Shown piece after piece: positions 26,616-35,980 of a DNA stretch of 53,279 nucleotides (positions are counted from its first letter, which is position 1; every line of letters begins with the position of its first letter). Both the position numbers and the translations under genes were made by a program. The notes below the pieces were generated by a model. That model searched no databases. It saw only the letters and a list, made by a program, of their open reading frames with translations, and had not been told where the DNA came from. The stretch comes from Candidatus Hodarchaeota archaeon (lineage in GTDB: Archaea; Asgardarchaeota; Heimdallarchaeia; Hodarchaeales; Hodarchaeaceae): positions 1 through 53,279 of the forward strand of contig JAEOTQ010000073.1 in the NCBI GenBank assembly GCA_016839785.1. The letters are read 5' to 3'.

Positions 26616-27470
26616 ATGAAGGACTCCTTATTTGATTTTCCAGTTAAAATAAGGAAAATTGAGTGGCCGTGGAATAATAAGGCCACTCCAGAAAAGGTTT
26701 TTTCCTTATTAGAGACATACTTTTCTCATTTGCAGGAAAAAAGAGTAAGAGAATTATCTCAATATAGTTTTCATGAAGTTACACGACCTTGTTTCGGCTT
26801 GGTCCACTCAGTGATAGCTGTGTCTCCCTTCTTCGTCGAAAATAATCACCAAAAATCTGATTATTTCACAATTCGGATTTATCAAAAACCTTTGTCTGAT
26901 CTTCATATGGCGTTTAATTTAGCAGAACATCATAAAACACGTATTGAACAATTAATTGAAGCTTTAGGATCCAAACACTACCCGGAAACATATTTTCTTG
27001 AATCATCTGAATATTTGATCGTCCTTCAACCATTTCTGTTCCATCCGATTTGTGATTTTTCAAAGGAGGTAGATATATACAATTTAATCGAATTGCTTTT
27101 TCTTGCCTCCAAAGCACGCATATTACTAGATTATAATCATAATCACTTTTTAAGATCTCAATCTGGTTCGTTGTACTATGTAGATACTGATTACATGGGT
27201 GTTCTTTGTTCTAGTGAATTTAATGCTTTACACTCTAATTTAAATCAATCAATGATATTCATCAGTGAAGAGAATGCGAAGTACATACCTAAAGGAGTAA
27301 TGAAGTTTTCTTCCCTTAATGATGAGACTTTAGCATTTTCTAAATTATTTCTTACGCTGCTAACAGAGTATGTGTCACTCTGCCATACAGATGAAGTTAA
27401 CGTTTCACCTAAATTGATGAAGAAAATTAACGTGATCTCAGAAATTATTTCTTTGATAAAATTGAGCTAG
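26616..27470 (+). CDS. Kinase-like fold protein, uncertain
   Basis: 284 residues. Residues 170-194 (ILLDYNHNHFLRS, then LYYVDTDYMG) look like the catalytic loop and DFG-equivalent of the protein kinase/aminoglycoside phosphotransferase superfamily: D172, N174 or N176, then D190 and D192. FTIRIYQK near 84-91 could be the strand carrying the ATP-binding lysine. The usual H-G-D is replaced by L-L-D. The resemblance is only local, so this is a tentative call. It is divergent from the methyltransferase gene, and its last four bases overlap the response-regulator gene on the other strand. Confidence 0.5.
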   Translation: MKDSLFDFPVKIRKIEWPWNNKATPEKVFSLLETYFSHLQEKRVRELSQYSFHEVTRPCFGLVHSVIAVSPFFVENNHQKSDYFTIRIYQKPLSDLHMAFNLAEHHKTRIEQLIEALGSKHYPETYFLESSEYLIVLQPFLFHPICDFSKEVDIYNLIELLFLASKARILLDYNHNHFLRSQSGSLYYVDTDYMGVLCSSEFNALHSNLNQSMIFISEENAKYIPKGVMKFSSLNDETLAFSKLFLTLLTEYVSLCHTDEVNVSPKLMKKINVISEIISLIKLS

Positions 27471-27898
27471 TGGGACGTGTTTAAAGAAACTTGGTTTCTT
27501 ATTCGTTCTACCAGATCTAAATTACTCCAAGGTTTTAAAATATAGTCTTTGGCGCCAGCTGCAAATCCGAGTTCGATATCGTTTTCAAAACACATAGCAG
27601 ACACCAAGATGACAGGAATGTTCTGATAACGGGGTTTCTTTTGAAGTTCTTTACAGAATTCAATTCCATCAGTCCCAGGTAACTTCACATCTAGAACGAT
27701 TAAGTCGGGTAATCGATCAGTTGTATCAAGAAGAATTCTGGCCTCATCTGCTTTATACATTTTTTCAGTTGTAAATCCATTTTTCGATAAAATGAGGGAT
27801 AATAATTCAACTGCATCCACCTCGTCATCAATTATAAGAATGTGAGGTTTTTGAGGAATTTTTTCATTACTGGTCTTTTTTGAATTCGGTCGAACCAT
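27467..27898 (-). CDS. Response regulator, single receiver domain
   Basis: 143 residues made of one CheY-like receiver domain. IIDDEVDA supplies the acidic pocket, LIVLDVKLPGTDG the phospho-acceptor aspartate, VILVSA the conserved serine and KDYILKPW the lysine and proline. No output domain follows. The ATG at 27898 lies five bases behind AAGTGA; a GTG at 27907 is inside that site. The histidine kinase at 39901 is a possible but unlinked partner. A TATA box is present at 27974-27986. Confidence 0.88.
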   Translation of the reverse strand: MVRPNSKKTSNEKIPQKPHILIIDDEVDAVELLSLILSKNGFTTEKMYKADEARILLDTTDRLPDLIVLDVKLPGTDGIEFCKELQKKPRYQNIPVILVSAMCFENDIELGFAAGAKDYILKPWSNLDLVERIRNQVSLNTSH

Positions 27899-27973
27899 TC
27901 TATTCACTTGAATGAGAAAAGATTTATTCTTCCCAAGAAATTGAGATCAAATTCAAATAGATATTACATTTAC

Positions 27974-27986
27974 TATTTTTTATACC
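27974..27986 (-). promoter_or_regulatory. TATA box upstream of the response-regulator gene
   Basis: The minus strand reads GGTATAAAAAATA, about 75 bases before the ATG at 27898. It would give a leader of about 50 bases containing the AAGTGA ribosome site. Confidence 0.45.
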
Positions 27987-28054
27987 TTGGTGTATGAAAT
28001 CTCATTAGAAATATGGAAAAAAAGAATTTAGTGACTGATAACAGGAACATTACC

Positions 28055-28675
28055 CTAAAGAAAGATTGTACCAGTACGAGTCATTCCGAAGTTCTGGATA
28101 AACGAATACGACACAGAATTTTTATGATATACTTCACAAATGAGTTCATCAACTGAATGCTCTGAAAAAAATTCTGCTGCTCGTGCAGCGAGAAGAAAAG
28201 CTATCTTACGCCTGCGATAACGGGGTTCGACTCCGAGACCTGCTATCACTCCCTGTTTCCCTACTTCTAAAGAGTTTTTGACTAGAGGTTCTATTGTAAG
28301 GAAAATAAATCCCACTATTTGGCCATATAGAATGGCGACAAATGTCGATTCAGGATCAAAATGTTCGAAATCATCTATTGTCAGACTTCGATATGGGTCT
28401 GGCGCCGAGATAAAACTTCGATTGTAGACACGTAAGAATTTTTCTGCATCTTTTTTTGGATCCAAGTTTCTAATACTTACATTTTTAAGCTCTTCACTAT
28501 TTTCAATAATTTTTTGAATTTCATCGACTTTTGACCATGCTTGATCCCATGTCATCTTTAAAACGTAAAATTTGTGCTTTGTCTCCTCTGAGGACACTTT
28601 ATCTTCCCTAGAATCCTTACGAAAGAGAATTCGCCGCATTTTGACTGAAGGACGATCAGATAAAGAGGGCACCAT
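28055..28675 (-). CDS. GNAT-family N-acetyltransferase
   Basis: 206 residues. The acetyl-CoA binding motif A is GLGVEPRYRRRKIAFLLAARAAEFF (key residues in VEPRYRRRKIA), preceded by strand VGFIFLTIEP and followed by the motif B strand LICEVYHKNSVSYSFIQNFGM. About 60 basic residues precede the domain. The acceptor (protein, peptide or small molecule) cannot be told. The ATG at 28675 has no clear ribosome site; one at residue 13 (MRRILFRK) is equally possible. It is divergent from the amidohydrolase gene. Confidence 0.82.
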   Translation of the reverse strand: MVPSLSDRPSVKMRRILFRKDSREDKVSSEETKHKFYVLKMTWDQAWSKVDEIQKIIENSEELKNVSIRNLDPKKDAEKFLRVYNRSFISAPDPYRSLTIDDFEHFDPESTFVAILYGQIVGFIFLTIEPLVKNSLEVGKQGVIAGLGVEPRYRRRKIAFLLAARAAEFFSEHSVDELICEVYHKNSVSYSFIQNFGMTRTGTIFL

Positions 28676-28780
28676 AAAGAAACAGATCCAAAAATAGGTT
28701 CTAATAAAAAAATAAATTCTTTCCCATAGAATGAAAAGAACTAATAATGGAGGTTAAATTCCAAGCTATCTGAAACGTTT

Positions 28781-29746
28781 ATGAATCGCAGATCGGTCGA
28801 AACAGTAAAAAAAAGAAAACCAACTACTGACTCATTATCCTCAGTTTTTGATGTGCATGTTCACCCCATTCGAACAGTAATTTCAGCAAAATCTTTGGTA
28901 GATGAAATGGACAGAGCTGGAATTATAAAAGCAGTTCTTTTATCCCTCGATCTAGATCCAAAGATTTTATATTCTGATCTAAAACTTAGAGAAGAAATTC
29001 TTGATGATTTATGGGCCTATTCATATTTTATTAATCCTGAGCAAATTCTGGATTCGATGACAAAAATTCTACAAACTGGAGTGACAACAAATAAGTATAC
29101 AGCCGAAATTTGTAAAATGTATCCTGATCGCTTTATAGGTTTTGGATCGGTTAATCCTAGGGGTTCAAAAAAGTATGTATCCTCCACACTGAATGAAATC
29201 TTATCGCTAGGTCTACAGGGTATTAAATTAATTCCTACCTTACAATTCTTCCATCCTCAAAAGAATAAAAATATTAAAAATATATTTAAGTTCGCTACGA
29301 AACAGAATTGGCCTATTTTGATTCATACAGGGAAAGATCCAGGCCCGTTCGAAATCCATACTCTTAGGCATGTTCAATATTCACATCCACGGTTTTGGAA
29401 AAAGGCAATTAAAAGAACGAAAGCAAAAATTATTTTTGCTCATTTAGGAGGTTATGGCGTATCTGATGATGAATCTTGGATAAATTCTGCATTAGAGATT
29501 GCTAAAACTAATTCTAACGTTTATTTGGATACAAGTGCTGTAACCTATGCTCTCGAGGATCCCGTTACTGTAGCTAAACTTCGTGATCTAGGATTTGAAC
29601 GAATCTTGTTCGGTTCTGATCATCCAGTGGTACATGGAACTTCGATGGATCATTCTAAAAAAATAATTCAGAGAAGTCCTATTCTCACAGAAAAGGAAAA
29701 ACAAATGATCTTATTTGAAAATGCAAATCTGCTTTTTACTAGTTAA
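28781..29746 (+). CDS. Amidohydrolase-2 family metal-dependent hydrolase
   Basis: 321 residues with the TIM-barrel pattern of the amidohydrolase 2 (ACMSD-like) group: FDVHVHP near 23-29 supplies two metal ligands, ILIHTG near 183-188 and IIFAHLGG near 219-226 give more, and LFGSDHP near 283-289 gives the conserved aspartate. Members decarboxylate or hydrolyse ring compounds and related acids; the substrate is unknown. The YycJ-like gene follows after 21 bases, so the two are an operon. GGAGGT lies 28 bases before the ATG, too far to serve it. Confidence 0.85.
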   Translation: MNRRSVETVKKRKPTTDSLSSVFDVHVHPIRTVISAKSLVDEMDRAGIIKAVLLSLDLDPKILYSDLKLREEILDDLWAYSYFINPEQILDSMTKILQTGVTTNKYTAEICKMYPDRFIGFGSVNPRGSKKYVSSTLNEILSLGLQGIKLIPTLQFFHPQKNKNIKNIFKFATKQNWPILIHTGKDPGPFEIHTLRHVQYSHPRFWKKAIKRTKAKIIFAHLGGYGVSDDESWINSALEIAKTNSNVYLDTSAVTYALEDPVTVAKLRDLGFERILFGSDHPVVHGTSMDHSKKIIQRSPILTEKEKQMILFENANLLFTS

Positions 29747-29767
29747 TTAAGTACATACTAAGGAAGA

Positions 29768-30559
29768 TTGACTCTAGTGCGATTCAAATTATGCGTGCTT
29801 GCTGGATCTAGTAAGGGTAATTCAATTTTCCTTCGGATAGACGATGATCGGTTCCTAATCGATGCTGGAATTTCTAATAGAAAGATAGAAAAAGCGTTAA
29901 AAGAGCTTAAAGAACCCGATCCTTCTGAATTGACTGGAATATTGATAACTCATGAACACTTAGACCACATCAAAGGTTTAAAGACTCTAATCAAGAAATA
30001 CCAAGTGAAATGCTGGGTAACATATGAAACCTATTTGAAATTGCGTCCTAAAACAGGGCCCATTGATACAGAATTTATTGAAGTAGCCGAACCATTCTCA
30101 ATTGGCATGGTTGAATTTCTACCTTACGAAATTCCACATGATGCAGTAGATCCAGTTGCTTATGTGATTACAAAGGATAATTTACGAATAGGCATTTTAT
30201 TAGATTGTGGAAAAACTTCAGCCTATTTATTCGATGGATTCCGAAATCTCGATGTCTTGATAATCGAAGCAAATCACTCTTTCGATCAATTACTAAGTAG
30301 TTCATATCCTACAGCACTTAAACAGAGGATACTGAGTTCTGAAGGACATTTATCGAATTGGCATACTGCAGAATTTGTTAATGAAGTAAAACCAAAACTT
30401 GTGGTAATCACTCATATTTCAGAAAATAATAATACTCCAGAGATTGTACTATCTGAAATTGAAGAAAGAGTAGATTTTCTTGGAGGAAATTATAAACCGT
30501 TTTTTGTAGTTGTCCCTTCTAAAGAAAAAGGAGCAGTAATTAGTTTTAATAAAAAATGA
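29768..30559 (+). CDS. YycJ/WalJ-like metallo-beta-lactamase protein (copy 2)
   Basis: 263 residues. LCVLAGSSKGNS and LIDAGISNRKIEKAL at the N-terminus, then ITHEHLDHIKGL with the metal ligands, EIPHDAVDP and LLDCGKTS, follow the YycJ pattern. It is a diverged paralogue of the protein at 21873. Here the aspartate of the HxHxDH motif is kept (HEHLDH), so activity is likely. TTG at 29768 stands three bases behind AGGA; GTG at 29777 is the alternative. Its stop overlaps the ATG of a small frame downstream (ATGA). Confidence 0.85.
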   Translation: MTLVRFKLCVLAGSSKGNSIFLRIDDDRFLIDAGISNRKIEKALKELKEPDPSELTGILITHEHLDHIKGLKTLIKKYQVKCWVTYETYLKLRPKTGPIDTEFIEVAEPFSIGMVEFLPYEIPHDAVDPVAYVITKDNLRIGILLDCGKTSAYLFDGFRNLDVLIIEANHSFDQLLSSSYPTALKQRILSSEGHLSNWHTAEFVNEVKPKLVVITHISENNNTPEIVLSEIEERVDFLGGNYKPFFVVVPSKEKGAVISFNKK

Positions 30560-30789
30560 AAAATAACTCTCCCTTAGGAATAGTTGTATTCACATTTATT
30601 AGCAGTAGAATCTCTGCAATATTGCAATTAATAAGAAAACCAACTAGGGTAAGTCACGTTTTAATCGCAATAATGAGTCTCCTTTATTTATTAATTATAA
30701 AAATGACTCTATTTCAAAGCTTTAAAATAATTTTCCCTAGAGACTATCTGTACGGGATAACTCCCAGTTTTATCCCAAATAATGAGTAG
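30556..30789 (+). CDS. Possible small membrane protein, 77 residues
   Basis: The ATG overlaps the stop of the preceding gene by four bases (ATGA), the usual sign of coupled translation. Two hydrophobic stretches (LGIVVFTFISSRI and VLIAIMSLLYLLIIKM) are separated by a basic loop. No family is recognised, and the codon choice is not distinctive, so it may be non-coding. Confidence 0.35.
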   Translation: MKNNSPLGIVVFTFISSRISAILQLIRKPTRVSHVLIAIMSLLYLLIIKMTLFQSFKIIFPRDYLYGITPSFIPNNE

Positions 30790-30835
30790 TCTTAATCTCT
30801 TGTCAACTTCAATCAGTTAAAAAGAAGAAATTTCC

Positions 30836-31234
30836 TTATGGATCAAACACAGTTTTTGAAAACTGTTGTCGATACATACTTTGGATACTTACTAGTTCAC
30901 CTTTTGTAAGGGTTAAAATCCCCAATTTCTCCGCTAATTCCCGGGCAGTAGATGAAAATTGGTTAGCGACAACCATTACCCGATTCAAACCTGGAGTGTT
31001 GGTTTGAAGACGCTCTGCTTCTAAAATACAATTATAACCGCAACTTCTCGACCAATCTTTTACAACCACACCAATATTTCCACCGAGATTTACGTGGGGG
31101 TCTGTGCTTCCATGAACAAGATATGAAAAAGACACATTCTTTTCATTCTTCCCTCTGATACTAACATTCTCATGAAATTGAAATTTTCGAAAGCCCAAAA
31201 ACGCCTGAACAAGCCCGTCTAACTCTTGAACCAT
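30836..31234 (-). CDS. Mrr-like restriction-endonuclease-fold protein
   Basis: 132 residues. The core resembles PD-(D/E)xK proteins of the Mrr/RecB-like type: the strand GVVVKDWSRSCG, then CILEAERLQT, the strand NRVMVVANQFSSTARELAEKLGI (key residues VMVVANQFS and A-x-x-L-A), and the final TLTKGELVSI. This arrangement is seen in small archaeal Mrr-like proteins. The acidic catalytic residue before V-V-K-D is not obvious, so activity is uncertain. ATG at 31234 has GAG six bases upstream, and a TATA box CTTTTAAAG lies at 31289-31298. Confidence 0.65.
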   Translation of the reverse strand: MVQELDGLVQAFLGFRKFQFHENVSIRGKNEKNVSFSYLVHGSTDPHVNLGGNIGVVVKDWSRSCGYNCILEAERLQTNTPGLNRVMVVANQFSSTARELAEKLGILTLTKGELVSIQSMYRQQFSKTVFDP

Positions 31235-31470
31235 ATTTTTCTCAAACCCTTCATCAATAATCCTACGTCTGTTAGAGAGAAATTCTGTCTTTAAAAGCCT
31301 TTATCTTCGTACTACTAAGGGTAATACCGCAGTGGCGTCAAACACAGGTAATAATTTCCAATTTATTTTTTAAGTCGGCTTTTAAGTATTACTAAGTTAG
31401 AAAATACTGAGTTCGGAGCACTCTGGTAAAAATTAGAGTTACGCCGATTTTCGAGAGCAGAGTTAATTTC
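31235..31470. other. Intergenic region upstream of the Mrr-like gene
   Basis: 236 bases. The minus-strand TATA box CTTTTAAAG at 31289-31298 serves the Mrr-like gene. A plus-strand TATA-like GGCTTTTAAGTAT near 31377-31389 has no recognisable gene behind it. I saw no tRNA or other folded RNA. Confidence 0.35.
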
Positions 31471-31857
31471 CTACCCATTCGTGTCTAAGGGAGATCCACA
31501 CATAATACAAACTGTGTGAATTGTTGATTCAGGATATTTTTCATCACCAACGGGACAAATTGTTTGTGGTTCGTCAATTAAATCACTAGTAGTATCTACA
31601 GGATCAATCTAGTGATGAGGTTTGACAGTTGGGGGACTGATAGAATATTCTTCCCAAAATTTGAGTACAATTCTGTAGAGAAATTCACCGATTCCAGTAA
31701 ATCCGATGTGGAGGAAAAGAATTCTACTAATTTCAATCGTAGAAAATGTTTCAAAAGGAGTTTTTAACTGAAGTAAGAGAATTCCTATTATGATTAGGAG
31801 AGACTTCCCAATAGACTAAAAAGTTTGTTTATTCTGGGTGAAATCAATTTTTTTCAC
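31471..31857 (-). pseudogene. Decayed membrane/zinc-ribbon protein gene with two in-frame TAG codons
   Basis: One minus-strand frame from a GTG at 31857 to a TAG at 31471 (129 codons) is broken by TAG at 31818-31816 and 31611-31609. Between the two amber codons it codes a hydrophobic segment (LLIIIGILLLQL) and an amphipathic helix ending EEYSISPPTVKPHH. After the second it codes a short zinc-ribbon-like tail with CPVGDEKYP and CIMCG. The sense of both parts supports a former gene. TAG is a normal stop elsewhere in this window (for example azlD), so decay is more likely than recoding. No good ribosome site is seen. Confidence 0.5.
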
Positions 31858-31990
31858 TAAATTGCTTTTTTTTACTTCAGAGGGCTTTATGATGGATGGT
31901 CTAATTGCTTTTAGATATGAAACTTAGAAACTCTGAAATTACTCTATGTTTAAAATCCTATACAAAATCCATCCTAGTTTGTGATTACTC

Positions 31991-32578
31991 ATGAAAAAGA
32001 CGTATTATAATCTCCTTCAAGGATTTGTTGGAGAAAGTCAAGCTCGAAACCGCTATACATTCGCTGCAAAAATTGCGAAAAAAGAGGGACATCCCCAGAT
32101 TCAGAGGATATTCCTTGAAACCGCTGATCAGGAAAGGCAGCATGCATCCTGGTTCTTCAAGATGGCCCAAAGTTTGAAAAAGAAATTAAACGGTAAATTG
32201 GATGAATCAAAGCTCGAAGATGTAGTGGTTCCTACAGTATTTGGTGATACCGCAGAAAATTTGAAAGCTGCGGCTGCAGGTGAACATTATGAGACCACCA
32301 CTATGTATCCGGGATTTGCGGACATTGCTGAAGAGGAAGGACTACCTGAAATAGCCAAACGTATCAGAGCAATTGCCGTCGCTGAAGCTCATCATGAAGA
32401 GAGATATGTAAAGCTATTAGAGGAATTAAAGGGGAATACGCTTTATAAAAAAGAAAAGAAGATTTACTGGTATTGTGCAGAATGTGGCTATATGCATGAA
32501 GGAACTGAACCACCAGAGATTTGTCCAGCCTGTAGTCATCCCAGAAAGTATTTCTATCGTGCGTGTGAAGAATATTAA
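31991..32578 (+). CDS. Rubrerythrin
   Basis: 195 residues, the full family length. The four-helix ferritin-like domain carries the diiron ligands in [46 protein letters not shown] (key EHYE and E-E) and [13 protein letters not shown]-terminal rubredoxin-like module has CAECG and CPAC pairs. Rubrerythrin reduces hydrogen peroxide in anaerobes, so the host is probably anaerobic or microaerophilic with oxidative stress defence. It is monocistronic and converges on gatD with 26 bases between the stops. Confidence 0.95.
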   Translation: MKKTYYNLLQGFVGESQARNRYTFAAKIAKKEGHPQIQRIFLETADQERQHASWFFKMAQSLKKKLNGKLDESKLEDVVVPTVFGDTAENLKAAAAGEHYETTTMYPGFADIAEEEGLPEIAKRIRAIAVAEAHHEERYVKLLEELKGNTLYKKEKKIYWYCAECGYMHEGTEPPEICPACSHPRKYFYRACEEY

Positions 32579-32604
32579 TCCACACACATATTTTTCTTCC
32601 TTTC

Positions 32605-34011
32605 TTAGATAGATTCATATAAGGCTTCAATTCCAGGTTCGATCCCTTGTAATACACTGAAACCGAAGCGATTTTCTCGATTAGTGATTTCTCCAACGAA
32701 ATTGGTTTGCATCAAGGTTTTGACTTCCTCAAGATTTGAAGGAGGAAAACCTGTATGTCCTAAAACGTATGCCAATTTAGGATAAGCTGCTTCAGGAAGC
32801 ATGTTTCCACCTTCAATTACACCTCGAGCTAGCATTTCTCTACCTGTCTCATAAACCCGTAGATGAGCAAAACCGAAGAGGGGTTGTACAACCATAACTA
32901 TTGGTATTAGTTCCTCTTGCGCCCGTTCTAATACTGAATAGAATTCAGAGCTTACATGTCCAAGACCAGTACCTATCATCACTATTCCATGATAACCCAA
33001 ATCGATGACAGAATGTAACATATCAGGGTTCATTCCTGGATAGAAGTATAAGATAGCCACTTTTTCGTCAATTTTTGTATCCAAACGGAAATCTTCAGGA
33101 TTTGCACGACTTCTTACTGGGGAAAAGTAAGAAATTTCTTGGGTATGCCAATCAATCTTCCCCACTGGAGGAACCGATAAACTACGAAATGTATCTCTTC
33201 TACTACTATGCATTTTTCTGACACGTGTCGGTCGGTGTAGGTAATCTGCTTTATGACTGGTTGAGCTCATCATAGAGATTAGAACTTCTCCAATATCCGC
33301 GTATCCTGCAACAGTTGCAGCATTCAATAAATTAATTGCAGCATCACTCGATGGACGATCCGAAGATCTTTGAGACCCTAGAATTATTACAGGAATGGGT
33401 AAGTTTTGTAGAAAATATGATAAAGCTGAACCTGTGTAGGCCATTGTATCTGTACCATGCCCTATTATGATTCCATCGGCACCACTAGCAACTTCTTTAG
33501 CGATTTCTTCAGCCGTTTTCACCCAGAATTCTGGTTTGAAGTTTTCTGAGAGTATTTCGAATAATGTACGTGGTGTCAGATTGACACGGGATTGAATTTC
33601 TGGTACTGCTGCAAATAACTCTTCAGGAGTAAATGCTGGGAGAACTGCACCGGTACGATAATCTAAACGCGATGCTACAGTACCACCAGTACCTAGTAAG
33701 ACTACGTCTGGAAGGGTTTCCTTTCGTTTTACATTGATTGCGGGTAGTCTATAGTTGCCTTTCGAATAACCAAGTAGTTGAAATAATGTTTTTTCCGTAA
33801 TTTCTATGCCAATATTGTATCCCGTGTCTAGCACTCTTAAAGTTACGAAATTCTGGGCCGTGAAAGCAGATCTGGGTAACAAAATTCCTTGGAAATGGGC
33901 TCCATTGTGTTTAGTCACAATAATTTCGGACCAGACGTGGATATTCTCTCGGGTTAAGATATCGCGGGTTTTCCCCTTATATCCGGGTAAAGGATCTATA
34001 GCTTCAACCAT
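32605..34011 (-). CDS. gatD: Glutamyl-tRNA(Gln) amidotransferase subunit D
   Basis: 468 residues. A small N-terminal beta-barrel domain is followed by an asparaginase-like domain with the first catalytic threonine in LGTGGTVASR and the second in GHGTDTMAYT. GatD releases ammonia from glutamine; the ammonia passes to GatE to convert Glu-tRNAGln to Gln-tRNAGln, a route found only in archaea. The ATG at 34011 is one base after the gatE stop and has GGAG eight bases upstream. A frame up to 34065 would overlap gatE and is not needed. Confidence 0.96.
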   Translation of the reverse strand: MVEAIDPLPGYKGKTRDILTRENIHVWSEIIVTKHNGAHFQGILLPRSAFTAQNFVTLRVLDTGYNIGIEITEKTLFQLLGYSKGNYRLPAINVKRKETLPDVVLLGTGGTVASRLDYRTGAVLPAFTPEELFAAVPEIQSRVNLTPRTLFEILSENFKPEFWVKTAEEIAKEVASGADGIIIGHGTDTMAYTGSALSYFLQNLPIPVIILGSQRSSDRPSSDAAINLLNAATVAGYADIGEVLISMMSSTSHKADYLHRPTRVRKMHSSRRDTFRSLSVPPVGKIDWHTQEISYFSPVRSRANPEDFRLDTKIDEKVAILYFYPGMNPDMLHSVIDLGYHGIVMIGTGLGHVSSEFYSVLERAQEELIPIVMVVQPLFGFAHLRVYETGREMLARGVIEGGNMLPEAAYPKLAYVLGHTGFPPSNLEEVKTLMQTNFVGEITNRENRFGFSVLQGIEPGIEALYESI

Positions 34012-34012
34012 A

Positions 34013-35890
34013 CTAATTTTCTCCAATTTTTCCTTCTTTGAGAAGAGTAGAATGAATTTGTTCACTGGTTAACATGGGAAAGTGTGTTTTAAGAATTCCA
34101 AAAAGCTTACCAATTGTTATTTCATCTGATTGTTTTTCTGAGTCTGCTATGACGACTTTAATTCGTCTATACATGTCATCATCCATATTTGTAAGCTCTT
34201 GTAGTCTCTTCTCCCGATTATATTCACCAGAACTATTTATTTCCAAGAGAATTTCCTCTAGAAAATCTTTAGATACTCTTTTTGTGATCAAATCAACTAA
34301 TAATTTTCTATATGAAAGACTGTTCTTATCTTTCCTCAGATTTTGTTTTTCCATATAGTGAGATGCTCTCTCAATTAGTCCCAACAATTTCCTACAGGAC
34401 TTAGGGAACTTTTGGATGATATAAGAGAATTCAGGATAGAAATTGACTTTTTCTATAAAGATAAGTTCTCGTACTGAAATTGGATACTTTTCTCCTAGCT
34501 CCCAAGGTGGAATTATATCATTTGGTACTAGATTAGGATAATCTAAAGAAATTGACACAGGAGGAGTATCAGTATCGGAATACATTCGATCTTTCCCATG
34601 TATAACTCGAAGAAATTCGCTATTAAAGGTTTTAGGATTAATTCTTCTTGTTTCTTCAGGAACACCTACAAGAGCTTTATTCATTCGTTCAATAGTCCTA
34701 GATAGAGCATGTATTACGCTCTTTTGAGTTCCCCGTATTACGACGAAACTATCATCAATTTGCAAATTCAGTATTTCACGAACACGATGACTATCCAACC
34801 ATTTCTGGGGTGAGTCAGATTGACTCATATTACCCATCGAAATGCCTGTAATCAATTCAATTCTATCAAAAAGTTCTTCAGCAAACTGTTTTCCAGGTTG
34901 TACTTCTTTTAGGAATATATCTTTACATTTGGACAATCTGACTGCTAATGCTATTTCACTATCTCCAAGATTGGTAATTGCAGATGAAACATCAATATTA
35001 TTCGCTTGAAAATCAGATTTCTTTATTCCTCTCTTTTTTAAATTCTCCATAAGTTCAAGTAAAGCTAATTGACGAGTAATCTCATGATCACAGTATTGGG
35101 GTATATTATCTATGTCTTGAATTCCTTTCAATTCGACACGGGCACCCCCTGTGATTGAAATATTCACATCTTGACGAACAGTTCCTATTCCTCTTCGGGC
35201 AATTCCCAAAACTCTAAGTCCAAGCCCAAGAACTAGTCCTATATTTTGTAATGTAAAGGGATCATGACAATCCAAATGGTTCGTTATAATTTCTGTTAAA
35301 GGAATTCCTAACCGATCAAGATTATAATAAACGGTTCGAGATGCCCTATCATGGAAATTTACTCTTCGAGCTGCATCCTCCTCGATCAGAACATTATTGA
35401 TTCTGATTTTCTTATTACGGTGGTTTATGAATCCATCCCTAGCAATGATAGTTGTACGTTGAAAACCTGTCGTAATAGAACCATCTAAGTATTGTTTTCG
35501 ATTAAAAAGTACTTCGTTAACTGGAGACTCACAATTTAGGAATCTAGCTAGTAAAAATCCTTTGGTAATAGTCTCATTACAGGGAGGGAATGGTGGAGTT
35601 TCGTCCATCTCATATGTACAGATATTATCGCCATAAGTTTCGTAGATTACCCGATACTGCTTTTCAAACTCTACGAGCATCCCAGCATCAAAATCTCCAA
35701 GCTCTCCAAGTACAGGTCTGAAGTAACGTTCAAAGTGGTAATCGCTATGAGCTGTTGCAGGCACTAGCTCGGGAAGACAGTGACAAAATAACTTTCGTTC
35801 AGACTGTAATTGTGCATGTATTTCTAAACCTGCACAAAAACCCAATTCTTTATAATTATAGTCGAACGACTTAGCTGAAGGTTCTTGCAC
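34013..35890 (-). CDS. gatE: Glutamyl-tRNA(Gln) amidotransferase subunit E
   Basis: 625 residues. The GatB/GatE cradle begins with FCAGLEIHAQLQSERKLFC, and the kinase-transamidase core includes VRQDVNISI and GARVELKGIQD. A C-terminal YqeY-like tail domain follows the AspRS-type insertion (about 270-410). GatE phosphorylates Glu-tRNAGln and amidates it with ammonia from GatD. The start is GTG at 35890, six bases behind AGGA. gatE and gatD form a coupled operon on the minus strand, divergent from the histone-longin gene. Confidence 0.96.
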   Translation of the reverse strand: MQEPSAKSFDYNYKELGFCAGLEIHAQLQSERKLFCHCLPELVPATAHSDYHFERYFRPVLGELGDFDAGMLVEFEKQYRVIYETYGDNICTYEMDETPPFPPCNETITKGFLLARFLNCESPVNEVLFNRKQYLDGSITTGFQRTTIIARDGFINHRNKKIRINNVLIEEDAARRVNFHDRASRTVYYNLDRLGIPLTEIITNHLDCHDPFTLQNIGLVLGLGLRVLGIARRGIGTVRQDVNISITGGARVELKGIQDIDNIPQYCDHEITRQLALLELMENLKKRGIKKSDFQANNIDVSSAITNLGDSEIALAVRLSKCKDIFLKEVQPGKQFAEELFDRIELITGISMGNMSQSDSPQKWLDSHRVREILNLQIDDSFVVIRGTQKSVIHALSRTIERMNKALVGVPEETRRINPKTFNSEFLRVIHGKDRMYSDTDTPPVSISLDYPNLVPNDIIPPWELGEKYPISVRELIFIEKVNFYPEFSYIIQKFPKSCRKLLGLIERASHYMEKQNLRKDKNSLSYRKLLVDLITKRVSKDFLEEILLEINSSGEYNREKRLQELTNMDDDMYRRIKVVIADSEKQSDEITIGKLFGILKTHFPMLTSEQIHSTLLKEGKIGEN

Positions 35891-35980
35891 TAAATTTCCT
35901 ACCCATTGTTTGTTGAGGTTCAGTATTCGTTAGTTACAAGTCATCTGTGGTAAAATCAAACTTGACCTTTGTGAATAAAA

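Noticed and set aside
31471..31857. UAG readthrough (pyrrolysine) in the amber-interrupted frame
   Set aside because: TAG serves as the normal stop of several intact genes here, there is no pyl gene in view, and the frame has no good start; decay is simpler. Kept only as a low-level alternative.
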